From Phoebastria nigripes (lineage: Eukaryota; Chordata; Aves; Procellariiformes; Diomedeidae), in NCBI GenBank assembly GCA_035582835.1, contig JAYKAV010000288.1, positions 62,001 through 126,000 of the forward strand: a DNA stretch of 64,000 nucleotides, in the 5' to 3' direction. Position numbers and translations under genes: made by a program. Below, piece by piece: positions 24,823 to 35,618 of this stretch; position 1 is the first letter of the stretch, and every line of letters begins with the position of its first letter. The notes beneath the pieces are model-generated. The model had not been told where the DNA came from and did no database searches. It saw nothing but the letters and a program-made list of their open reading frames with translations.

Positions 24823-25469
24823 ATAAACCCCTGCAACTTTAGGGAGTAGAAATTAAAATAAAAACTAAATACAAGAGAACAAAAACTACAAACAAGCTCC
24901 TGGCTTTTTTTTTTATATTTCCTTCTATTAGTTTGTAAGAAAACAGCAGTTTTATGGCTAAATGCATTAGGACTACCTTTTTTTTCTTTGTCATCATTTA
25001 TTGCTCATCACCACAGCACCAATTGCTACAGTATTAACATTTTTGAGCACTCTAGCCTCAGCTTGCAGTGGGACACTTCCCATTGCAGCAGGAATATACA
25101 CTAGGACAAACAGTCATTTCATTCAACTGCAAAATGGATGAATTAGCAAATCACTGGTAACATATCAACCTCCCTTCTGTCTTGGCAACTAAACTACAGA
25201 GGGTGTATTTAATGCAAAAACATAAATAAAAATCCAANCCCCCCACAACTGAATATAAAGGCAGAGGTAATTTTAATGTTTTCTCATGATCTGTGGAATT
25301 ATTTGTAACAGGTACTATAAGAAATACCCATAAACTGTTCTTAAAAAAATACATGCCTCCTATAATGTTACTTTACTGGCACTCTGACTAGGTATAACAT
25401 TTCACTGTAAAGCTCCTGGGAATGCTAAGAAATTTCACTTTATTAATACGGGGCATATAAGGCTCTCAC

Positions 25470-25564
25470 TATATGGAATTTCTTGACTCTCCAGGGGTGA
25501 GGAAGGATCAAGGTAATCCCCATCTGTAAACCAGAGGTATTAATAATTTATTAAATTTTATGTT
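25470..25564 (+). mobile_element. Possible MIR SINE fragment
   Basis: The phrase 'ggtaatccccatctgtaaac...ggtattaataat' at about 25514-25550 resembles the MIR core/3' section 'tttccccatctgtaaaatgggataataat'. Only about 45 bases are convincing, and the rest of the interval is tentative. Confidence 0.4.
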
Positions 25565-28500
25565 ATGTTATATTAGGACCAGCATTATTTACATATTTTA
25601 ATGATGTATCATGAAATCTGTACTGATGATATTCTGTCACATGTTATAAATCCACCAGAACCCTAGACAGAAAACATGCAATGTAAAGGTGTGACGTCTG
25701 AGTAAGGGGCACAGGCAGCCATTTCATTAACTACAGCTTGGGATGATGGGGTTGCTTCCACATTCAGAGATTTGTTGATGTTGCTTTAACTAATATATCA
25801 CTTTGAACCGCAGAAAAATTAAGCAGAAGCTTTTATCATTATTCAAAGAGGGTTTTGTACTCTCATCTATCTAAAAAGTTATCATCTGCTTAGACTGTAA
25901 AATGTTCAGACCAAGACTGTCTCTTTGTTTTGTCCAGTTCCTATATTCTGGTGAAAATTAATTTTTATTTTTGCTTCTTCTACCAGTGATCTCCAAACTA
26001 GATCAGACTGACTGCTACGAATTAACCTAATCAAAACACAGTTCCTTGTGTGAACTGTGAACATTTGAGCTCACAACTTGTCAGAAGCTGAACTTAGCAA
26101 TCACATCTGGAGTCGCAAGATGACCCTCTGTGATGGAGTGGGCTAACCAAGCTGGGCATAATGAATGTATTTGTCTTTGATGCTCTCTTGGGGGGGTTTC
26201 CTGCAGAAATTACTGACCATTCTTTGTCCACTCTGGAGCAACAGGGTATTAATGGATGCTGTACCTGCTTCACAAGGACAAGTGGTCCTTGAGGCATCTG
26301 CCCCATGCCATCATCAGCATAACGTGCCTTGGTGGGAGAGGAAGGTGGCAATCTGAGATACCAAAGTAAGTGTCATCAATAGAACTACTTGACTGGAAGG
26401 TGACCATGGAACTAGACTTTCCTCAAGTCTATTTGCCAGTGGAAATAATGTAGATACACATTTTTATATACAATATTTAATTTTTTTTTTTTTTTCTGAA
26501 TTGTGAAGTTTTCAGCAATATCTTTGAAAGAAACTGGTGTGCTCCATCTTATATGGTCAATCTAGCATATTCTGAATGAATATTTACCTACGAAAAATTG
26601 CAGCTAGCACTAGGTTGCATTGTTAGTCTCAATAGATGTAGATCTCACTTAAATTTGATTTACAGCACATTAAATCGGGAGCAGCTTCTCTAAAACAAGT
26701 AAATACTTTGACCCGTGTCAAACCTAGTAATCAAGTCCTGGAGTAAACGCCATCAAGTTCTTGCAATGTTTGATTGGTATACAACATGTGGATCACAACT
26801 TATCATTTTTATTCCATGTTTTAAAAGAAGGACAGGCAGTGAAATTGCTGTTTCATTTGCATTGTGCCTCCTGCATAAAGCCGTAATTCAAAAGAGTTTT
26901 TACATCTCCTTTTCAATGTATGTTTGTTATTTCTATTTCGCCTCTTGGTTAAAGTTTTCAGTACCTTCCATATATTGTGCCAGCACACGTGAAATTATTG
27001 CTGACATTTGACTTGAATGATATCCTATATTCCTATATCCTTGCATACTAATGGTGTTGTGGCGTAACTGGTATCCTTAAGCTTTGCTTTCTTTTTTTTT
27101 TAACAAAAAAACCCAAACAACCCCTGCATTACTCATCAGACAGTATTTCAGTGCCAAAAAAGTGCAGATACTGATTTGAACATATTCCAAGGAACACTGT
27201 TTAGCAGAAACCTTCCTTGAAATGTAAGCAGCAGTATGAAACAATACATCTACAATATTTCATAACAAGTGAAAGCATCCAGATCCAAGTGGAAAGATGT
27301 CATAATTTTCTGACTGATTTTTAAATGACTTTGATGGTTGTCAGATTTTTGGATTTAATGTTTTGTTTAAGAAGAGGTCCTGAAAATGAAAACATGCTTT
27401 GAATATTTCTTGCAATTTAAGTTACTAAATAAACATATTTAATCCAAGAAATACAAATTCTAAATAAAATATTTACATTGCTTTCATTAAATAAGGTGGA
27501 TTCTCAGACTTCCTTCATTTCTCTCGTCTACTTTATTTTTTCTTGTAGAGTGATATAAAGAAAACCCCAATAAATATAATATTCTCCTTTTTAAATCCTT
27601 CTTGCCTGCTCTGATTTAAAGCATTCCATGACTTCATCGGCTGCAACTGTTATATGTGGTACGTGACCGCCTGAATACAGTAATTAAGAAGGGTAGACTA
27701 CTTTCAAATTAAAAGGAACAAGAACCTTTTTGCAACATATTCCCCAAAGCGTTTATTAAAGGAGAAAACTATTTCATTTACACTGGTACAAATTTTGTGG
27801 GCATCTAGTATGGCTATATCTATTGGATTTTGTAGCTCATAAAATCCTCTTCTCCTCCTGACTTTTGTAAGACTCTTTTCTCAGCTTCATAAATTCCTGC
27901 AAGTTGCTCCACACGTTTTATAAATACCTATTACTTTTAATTATAATTTTTATTTCTGCAGTCCTTTAGAGACTCACTCTGGAACCAGGGCCTAATGAAA
28001 TGTCTANAAACAAAACACTATTGAAAACATAGACATGGTCTTAAAGGTCTTAAAATCAAAGGCATCAATCTTGCAAAGACGTATGCATGCTTTTAGCTTT
28101 ATGTGTCATGAATAAAGCCAGGCCTATGCTATAATGTTCTGTGAACACAGCTATGTTAGCTAGGAATGGAGGGGAAAATTCTCACTCCCAGCTAACACTC
28201 ATGCCAGAAAAGCTTACTGTAGACTCAACTCTCCTGACAGAGCTCAATATATGTCATGGGAGGACACGTCACACATGCAGATAGAAAAACTCTTCTGTCA
28301 GTTGCTGCTGAATTTCCATTTGAACATGTTGGCAACATGCTCTTAATTTCATTGCACATTTGCTTCCAATTAAGAAAAATTTAAACAATATAATGATGTT
28401 GATATTTCATTGCAAAATGAATTTTTTTTTTTTAAGTATGATTTTACTTCTGATTTTTTCTTTGCTATAAGAATGCCCCATATCCATTCTATGAAAATTA

Positions 28501-30714
28501 ATTCACTTAAAAATAGCATGACATTTATGAAAAGTGTATCATTTTAACAATTAATAGTAATTTTCACAATTTTCAATGCAATTTTCATGCGCTGATCAAC
28601 ATCAGTATGACAGTAATCACTAACTACACACTGTACTTTCACATATTTCTATGTAATATAAATGTGATCTTTTTTTGATGGAAACCCATCAAGGCTAGGG
28701 TTTTTGTTTGCAGATAGTCCATTTAAAGTATTACAAATACCTATCACTGCCTAAAAATAAACAGTAATTTCAGAATAAAAATTCTGCCCTCAGAGGTGGT
28801 TTAGAAATAATCTTCAGGTAAAACTAATACTTGATTAATAGAAATTTACTGAAATTAAGACCAAAACCAAATGACTATATTAACTACTGTATTCCTAATG
28901 TTACCAAGCAAGAGTCATTCTTTTGCAAAGAGCTCTTCACAACCTCCATGTGTCCTAACCCCTCCAGTAAGTAACCCTTTTGTAACTCAACATCTTTATT
29001 TTCCTGGTTAGATGGTTAGTGACTGGCCTGTCTGTGAGCATTTTATTTTATCCCATTTTGCTCTGTGTAGCTTCCTATTGTCATACAGTCATAGACCTTG
29101 AGGATCTCCCAGTGAAATACTAGAATACAAACAGGAAGTATTTTATGTGCTTTTAATATACATCCATATACATATATATATGTACACATGTATGTCTCCA
29201 TATTTACTGTGAAATAAAAGATATAACATTGTATGTATAATATTGCTGTATACAGCAATCTTCAAATATGATGATTTGGTAGGGAAGACTGATGAAGCCC
29301 AAAATCCCTGTAGAATTTTGCTCCAGTTTTGGAATAACTCTGGAATAAACTCTCTCTTCTAGGTATGTATTTATTTCTGTTGTTTTAGAACTTGTAACTT
29401 AGTATGGTACTTGCAATTTCATGTGCGTGACCAGCCGTCAGATAAGTTGCAGACAGTAGATCTTTACCTCAATTAAATCAACACAGAAGAATTGAACTAG
29501 CAAGATACTCAAGTACTATTTTTCCTGCAGAGCAAAAGCAGAGGGGTTCTGGGAATCCCTCACAATGTAAATTCTTTCAAAGACATTAGAAGAAGCTTTC
29601 AAATCCCTATTTGGCTTAGGTAATCAACTGTAGTGTAAAATGTTCTTTGGTTAAATTTTCCTAGAATAGGTATTTAGTTTTCCAGAAATGTCCTAAATTC
29701 AGACATCTACATAAGATGATGGATTAACAAATGTAGAGGCAGGAACAAAAATTGCTCATACAAAGAGACTCATTCTGAAAGATATGTTTGCCTGCATATC
29801 ATTGAGCAAGTCAATAGATTTTGCTTCAGAAGATTTATTTATTTTCCTTTCTATATATTTGCATTGTAAATATCTATGNATCTGTGTATCAATCTATCAT
29901 TTCGCCCTTTCCCTATATATTCTTAAATGTTTACACTGCAAACCAAAAACAAACAAAAAACACTTCTCAGTCTTTCCCTAGTACAGGTTAGTCACATGTT
30001 TAAGCATTCAAGCTTCTTACAAATCCTCAGCAAGAATAAATCAAACAGCTTTTCTGAGATGGTATTTCAACCCCTATCTTGATCTTCCTGTTGCCACTAT
30101 ATATCCTGAAAAACTCTGTAACACTGGCGTATATGAGGTGCACCATAATAGTCTTTCCCCTGATGTGTTGGTTTTGGGGGTTTTGTTTTTGGGTTAGGGG
30201 TTTTTTTTTTGAGTAATTTTTCATGGTAACTTCTGTTTTAAGCAGCTTTGCTACAGTGATAGGGTGCCCTGGTGGTGCCCAGGAGATTTTCTTTGTCAAT
30301 AACTGAAAGATATAATAGTAACCTGCTAAGCATCTGCTTGCTCAGTGATTTGAGCAGTATAGTAGCTGTCCTGCAATTGTCCTGGCTGGTTGCAGCCCAA
30401 TAGCACTGTTTGCAATTGCTGTTGTTACTACTGCCATTATTACTATAGGATGAAGTTCACTCTGATGCAGAGGACAGCACAAGGTCAATTTGTTTATGAA
30501 ATCCTAGATCAGCCTTTTCTGACACTGTTAAGGGAGACTTAAATTGTGCACAGCTCTTGTGCTTTCTCCTTACATAGAATTGAATGTAGCCCATGTTAGG
30601 AATTTGCTAGCATTTTAAATCTGTAAAAATCTGCTATGGTTTGTTTTTTTTTTTGAAGAACAAAGTAATGAACAAAATTTAGCATTCTGTACAATCCTAT
30701 GCAAAAAATAGTAA
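25565..30714. other. Gene-free AT-rich stretch
   Basis: I see no classifiable gene. The 26050-26350 patch is more GC-rich and carries overlapping short frames on both strands (85 and 63 codons) with no domain. A 16-base perfect palindrome of T/A/C/G lies at 29169-29184. A G/T-rich tract at 30170-30210 includes GGGTTAGGGG, a telomere-like fragment too short to mean much. Confidence 0.5.
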
Positions 30715-30813
30715 GAGGTGTGAGAGGCTGCTCTCCACAGCTTCCTGAGGAGGGGAAGCAGAGAGGGAGGTGTTGATCTTTTCTCCCTGGCATCCAGTCA
30801 TAGGATGCGTGGG

Positions 30814-30978
30814 AATGGTTCAAAGCTGCACCTGGGGAGGTTTCGACTGGACGTTAGGAAGCATTTCTTTACTGAGAGGGTCAAACACTGGAACAGGCTT
30901 CCTAGAGAAGTGGTCGATGCCCCAAGCCTGTCAGTGTTTAAGAGGCATTTGGACAATGCCCTTAACAACATGCTTTAA
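30814..30978 (+). pseudogene. CR1 ORF2 C-terminal fragment (54 residues plus stop)
   Basis: The frame reads NGSKLHLGRFRLDVRKHFFT..., then [16 protein letters not shown], and ends at a TAA at 30976-30978. This is the conserved C-terminal end of the CR1 ORF2 protein. It corresponds to about 8149-8310 of the first CR1, with many silent and some replacement differences. No RT catalytic residues are included, so the fragment has no activity. Confidence 0.92.
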
Positions 30979-31052
30979 CTTTTGGTCAGCCTTGAATTGG
31001 TCAGGCAGTTGGACTAGATGATCGTTGTAGGTCCCTTTCAACTGAAATAGTC

Positions 31053-31084
31053 TATTCTATTCTATTCTATTCTACTCTATTCTA
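31053..31084 (+). repeat. (TATTC)n tail of the second CR1
   Basis: About six copies of the 5-base unit with one A-to-C-type interruption. It forms the 3' boundary of the CR1 copy. Confidence 0.9.
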
Positions 31085-31347
31085 AATCAGGATTAAATCT
31101 GGCCCTGATTGCACATGAGAAAACAACTAGCAGAAATAAAGCACAGACACAGGGAAACTAAGAAAGCAAGAAACAATCCAGCAATTCTAAAACAAATTCA
31201 GTTTCAAACCCATCAAAACAATAGCTTTAAAAATTACACCGATGTCCCTAAACAAGAGATAACAGACAAAGCAAACTCTAGATACATTGGTTTAACTATC
31301 TTAATGAGAGACTATCTTCCCAAATCACAGGCTGCAAGAATAAAGAG

Positions 31348-31494
31348 AACAAAACCAAAAAAACCCTGAGCCAAACCAAACCAACCAACCAACCAACCAA
31401 AAAACCAAACAAAAAACAAAAAGCAAAACCCAAAAAAAGAAAAAAGGAAAAAANAAAAAAAGAAAAAAGGAAAAAAAAAAAAACAAACAAGAAG
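31348..31494. repeat. A-rich / (AACC)n / (AAAC)n low-complexity tract
   Basis: About 150 bases of almost only A and C, then A and G, including CCAACCAACCAACCAACC at 31381-31398 and long A runs with one ambiguous base at 31454. It lies 260 bases past the end of the CR1 and is probably independent of it. Confidence 0.85.
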
Positions 31495-32876
31495 GAAGTT
31501 TAGAGAAATGATTATTATTAATAGTGGGCTGAAATACAGAACTTACAGATAGCAAGTAGAAAAGTAAAGTTATCTTAAGCCATACCATTGGCAAATGCTA
31601 ACCCAGACTCTCTCCTCCACTTTGCCTAATCTCCCCATTCTATGAGGCATGCTGTTGAAAATGCTGTTTCTGTGTTTAATAAATGTATAATTTATTCTGT
31701 GTATCTATCATCTTTTTCAAACAAGCAATACCCTACATATGCACAATCTTTATAGGTCAGTGGCACTGGGTTTAATCCATCTGCATTGCAAAATATGTTT
31801 TATGTACAGTGTTGTAGTTTCCATTTGCTTTCTTTCCTGAGGCATACTCAGAAGCAGTAAGGCACGGAACTGATATCAAAACGAATGTTTGGATACCTTC
31901 TATATTTTTCATCATCTCATTTCTTTAATGTTTTTAGTATGAAAGAGACCAAATTGTATTACCAGAATTGCAGGTATTTTCTTTAAATTTCCAGTGCTCA
32001 CCTTCAGTTAATATGCCTCGTTTAAGATTAGTGAATTAAGCAATATACCCAGTAACAGATTTTGCATTGTTTGAGTTGCATTTTAACTTCATTCACTGCT
32101 CATGAAAAAAAAAAAAAAAACGAATGCATAGGTTTTTCAGAAAATGTTATTTGTGATTTCTCTTTTTTTCCAGGTTTTTGGTACTCACTTTGCGAGCAGA
32201 AATTGTCCATTCTGCCATATTGAATGACAACTGCAGTGAACTTTTGAGAGGAAAGACATGAAAGATGAAGTAACAACTACTTCTGTAACCATTCCATTAG
32301 GCAAATGTTTAGCCAAATTCAGAGACATAACCTGGCAGTCCTAAGTACATACACAGAATATGTATATATTACATCCTGAGCGGCTTGAACTTCAGCCTGA
32401 CTTAAGTACTTTTTGCTATTGCTCTGTGATTTGAGTCATGTGATAATTTTTATAGATTAATTTTCTTTTTTTTATGTACATGACTTTTGTGAATTCTTAT
32501 TTTCTGAGTAAAATCAGAATAGCATCAGCTGCTAGAGATATGTATCTGCGGTTGCAATCTTACCTTTCACATTTCCGTTCTTTTGAATACTTTTATGTTC
32601 TCGATTCTTCTTTCTATTATCACTGGAAAATAGTAAATTATACATTCATGTGATTGAGCTATGTTAAGTATGCATGGTAGAGAAGAATAGAAACATTTTG
32701 TTAAATGTCAGAGTATACTTTTCATGCTCAATATGCAGGTTTTATAACAAAGGGAATCTATTCCTACCTGTCTCACCTGTAAGACATGCTTTTGAGTTGT
32801 GGTCTTATTGTGACCTTTCTGCTCTGAAGTTGTAAGTGAACTGTATTTGCACAGTCAACGAGCTATGATGTCTTAT
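31495..32876. other. Unique spacer, no gene seen
   Basis: AT-rich sequence with an A run near 32104-32120. I see no exon or transposon. Confidence 0.5.
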
Positions 32877-33131
32877 TGTCCTGGTTTTGGCTGGGACAGA
32901 GTTAATTTTCTTCCCAGTAGCTGGTATAGTGCTGTGTTTTGGATTTAGTATGAGAAGAATGTTGATAACACACTGATGTTTTAGTTGTTGCTAAGTAGTG
33001 TTTACACTAGTCAAGGACTTTTCAGCTTCCCATGCTCTGCCAGGTGCACAAGAATCTGGGAGGGAGCATAGCCAGGACAGCTGACCCAACTGGCCAACGG
33101 CGTATTCCATACCATGTGATGTCATGCTCAG

Positions 33132-33139
33132 TATATAAA
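33132..33139 (+). promoter_or_regulatory. TATA box of LTR-B
   Basis: TATATAAA lies about 8 bases after the degraded CRE, the normal spacing in this LTR family. It is the only intact core promoter motif of the two LTRs. Confidence 0.65.
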
Positions 33140-33328
33140 GCTGGCAGAAGAAGAAGGAAGGTGGGGACGTTCGGAGTGATGGCGTTTGTCTTCCCAAGTG
33201 ACCAAGTAACCGTTCCGCGTGATGGAGCCCTGCTTTCCTGGAGATGGCTGAACACCTGCCTGCCGATGGGAAGTAGTGGATGAATTCCTTGTTTTGCTTT
33301 GCTTGCGTGCGTGGCTTTTGCTTTACTT

Positions 33329-33334
33329 ATTAAA
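33329..33334 (+). promoter_or_regulatory. ATTAAA polyadenylation signal of LTR-B
   Basis: Same signal and downstream context as in LTR-A, about 130 bases before the LTR end. Confidence 0.6.
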
Positions 33335-33461
33335 CTGTCTTTATCTCTACCCATGACTTTTCTCACTTTTACTCTTCCGATTCTGTCTCCCATCCCATTG
33401 TGGGGAGAGTGAGCGAGCAGCTGTGTGGTGCTTAGTTGCAAGCTGGGGTTAAACCACGACA

Positions 33462-34807
33462 CTTACAAAGTTTGTTTTAGTGAACACTGAAAAAAAATCT
33501 CATAAACAGGTATTTTATATTGGAAACAGTAGAGTGATTACACAAAAAGTGGCAAATCTAGCAATATACTGTGAGTTGTTGCTACATTTTTACAAGATAA
33601 CTCTACTTATGTCTCCTCTTTTGATCCCTCAGGGTTATTTGAGGGAATAGGGCTGTTGCTTCTCACTGGTTAATAGTTGCTTTCTCCTGCCTCAGATGGA
33701 ACAAAAATAGACTGCCTTAAGTGCACAGATATGTTTTTGTTTACAGGTATAATGTGGAGATGAGGTTGAGGTCACTGAAATATTCAGTGTAGGGAAGTTG
33801 TCCAAGACAAACTCCTCTTTTAAAAAAGTGCATTCATTTACAAATTTTGAAAGTATTAAAAACCCCAAATTTTTATAAAGTTTCTCATATATATGCTTCA
33901 CGCATGCCTTATTTCAGTTAGGTTATGATCTCATCTATAGGGTATGAGGTCAGAGTTAGTTAAGGAACAGCTCACCATGAAGTTTCTGCAAGTAAAGAGT
34001 TTTAAGAACAGATTAGGCAACCATTTGCCAGATTGCCATTGTGTCTGTGCATCAGTTTGTTTCAGCTACATGTCTGAGGAACCAAAAGCTCTCCAGATTG
34101 GGAGATTGTTTTGTTTGGGATTGTTTTATGATTGTGCTTGCAAATAGCCCAGTTTAACAGGTTTTAGAAGTGGATGATTTTCCATGTGGTCTTTTGACAA
34201 TTCCAGGTTTCAGGCACTTGAAGCAGGAACTAGGAATCAAATTTTGATGACATCTGTGTCAGTTAGAGCAAACTGCTTTTCATTCTTCAAAAGGAGACAA
34301 AAGAGGAGGGTCTCTGTAGGACACATTTCAGTGTTGGCAGGGCTTCTGTCTTTACAACAACCAACCTTACTACAGTATTCATGGTATAAATATTAGGCCC
34401 TGGCAAATTGACCAACTAGCCTGGGATATCAAGTAGTCATGATACGAGTCTCAAACTATCATAGAAATTGCAGAGTGAAACCAGCAATATTTTTAATCTT
34501 ATCCCTCAACTTTTTTACAGGTTACAGTTCTGTATGACTTCGTGGCTCCTTTAACACACATTTATAAGCCAGCAAGGAAAATCTTGATAGAGATCTCATT
34601 TTCCAGAGTTTCTTCATACACATTTTGTTGAGAGAGATTGATATAAGACGTCAGTCTCCAGCGGGTAAGAACAATCAGGTACTTTTCTGGTGGCTAATAA
34701 GTCTCTAGAGCATGAACAAGAAAAAGAAAAATGGATCAACTGTTTGTTACTGTCCCTTTAGTATGCTGAAGTTTCTAGAGTAAGAAACCCTATGTTTGTC
34801 GGTGAGT
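33462..34807. other. Mostly unique sequence with one possible CR1 scrap
   Basis: At about 33955-34030 the phrase 'agttttaagaacagattagg' followed by 'aaccatttgccag' resembles the CR1 ORF2 end ('gtttttaagaacaggttagac'), + strand, but the match is short. The rest is unrecognised. Confidence 0.4.
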
Positions 34808-34922
34808 AGGAGACTGTGGCCCAAGGCAAATCACTGTCTCTATCTGATCATCACCATATCCCTGATTTAGTCTTTAAATGCTGCATCTGCAGGGTATAAA
34901 TAGCGTCATTGGCCTTGATGTA
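34808..34922 (+). mobile_element. MIR-like SINE fragment
   Basis: 'ggcccaaggcaaatcactgt' at about 34818-34837 and 'catctgcagggtataaatag' at about 34884-34904 parallel the MIR sequence 'cttgggcaagtcacttaacc ... catctgtaaaatgggtataa' in sense order, with about 45 poorly matching bases between them. Confidence 0.5.
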
Positions 34923-35584
34923 TATCTGTAAACTTTTAACTGTGCATTTAAACTACTAAATTATGAGCTGAAGAACTTTAAGTAGTGTCATCTTAGCTCC
35001 CNATGCCAGCTTCTATGAGATTGTAAGAGACAGTATGTTTTCCAAGCAATTAAGTTTATTTATAATTGGAAACCAATTCTGAATCATTTTCTCAATGCAA
35101 TGATGTGCAATGTTTGAGATTATAAATGAGCAATTATCGTATCACATCCAATGAATTATAGATTTTAACTGGCAGAGAAATAGATTTCTAATTGGCTATT
35201 AAGTATTTCAACAAATAACTACAAGGAGAAACAAATGCTTACAGAAAAAGGTTTTATTCATACAACATTGCATATTCAGGTAACATTTGAGTGCTTTCTT
35301 TTAAGTAACTATATGTAGACAGGAATTAGAAACAAGTGTGTATTCTGGTTAATTTCTATATTGGCTAAAATAAATCAGTTTGTTAAAAAAAAAAAAGTAA
35401 ACTACAGTAATTTGTGAACGTAGTTAAAAGCATAGGAAAATAAATCAGCCCTGAGCCCTTTAATAATCCTGATATGCATAATCATGATTCAGATCAACAC
35501 ATTTACTTTTTAAATATGTCTTTTTTCTCCCTGGTGAGAAGCCCAGTGAAAGCAACAGGTAGACACACACTTCTGCACATGTGG

Positions 35585-35618
35585 GTGTGTGTGTGTGCAT
35601 GCACATGTGTGTGTGTGA
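35585..35618. repeat. (GT)n microsatellite, interrupted
   Basis: Two GT blocks separated by CATGCACAT. The alternating purine/pyrimidine composition is of the kind that can form Z-DNA. Confidence 0.85.

Larger units (their letters stand above)
20961..25469. other. Gene-free stretch with A-rich tracts
   Basis: The longest frame, 21400-21888 (+, 162 codons), is driven by an A-rich tract (lysine run at 21537-21569) and has no domain, so I treat it as a chance frame. The 21930-22450 patch is more GC-rich and looks repeat-like, but I cannot place it. A 30-base poly-A lies at 24790-24819. I see nothing else classifiable. Confidence 0.5.
30715..31085 (+). mobile_element. CR1 LINE 3' end, second copy
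   Basis: A 5'-truncated CR1 of about 370 bases that covers the end of ORF2, the 3' UTR with TTGGACTAGATGATCGTTGT, and a (TATTC)n tail at about 31053-31084. The tail unit differs from the ATTCTATG octamer of the copy at 7031, which points to a different CR1 subfamily. The coding tail is undamaged, so the copy is fairly young. The 5' edge is approximate. Confidence 0.93.
32877..33461 (+). mobile_element. Solo LTR of the same avian retrovirus family (LTR-B)
   Basis: A 585-bp element that starts TGTCCTGG (32877) and ends CACGACA (33461), flanked by cttat at 32872-32876 and cttac at 33462-33466. No internal retroviral sequence adjoins it. A good TATA box, TATATAAA, lies at 33132-33139; the CRE position reads TGATGTCA (about 33117-33124); ATTAAA lies at 33329-33334. 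The 3' part is almost identical to LTR-A. The 5' part differs: about 22 bases around CCAACTGGCCAACGG (from 33086) are present here but missing in LTR-A, and an internal duplication GACCAAGT occurs near 33198-33207. Its own flanking repeats show that it inserted separately from LTR-A. Confidence 0.9.

Noticed and set aside
26050..26350. Possible coding exon with frames on both strands
   Set aside because: Both frames lack domains, and the low stop density follows from local GC content.
29080..29115. Antisense CR1 3' end ('cagtcatagaccttgagg')
   Set aside because: The match is under 25 bases and does not continue into the expected 'gaagggacc' block.
30170..30210. Interstitial telomere repeat (GGGTTAGGGG)
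   Set aside because: Fewer than two TTAGGG units inside a general G/T-rich tract.
31348..31494. Poly-A tail of a retroposed gene
   Set aside because: The tract is AACC/AAAC and A/G low complexity on both sides of the A runs, and no gene-like sequence precedes it.
5859..33461. A single 27-kb provirus bounded by LTR-A and LTR-B
   Set aside because: Each LTR has its own flanking repeat, the U3 regions differ in blocks, and there is no retroviral coding sequence between them.
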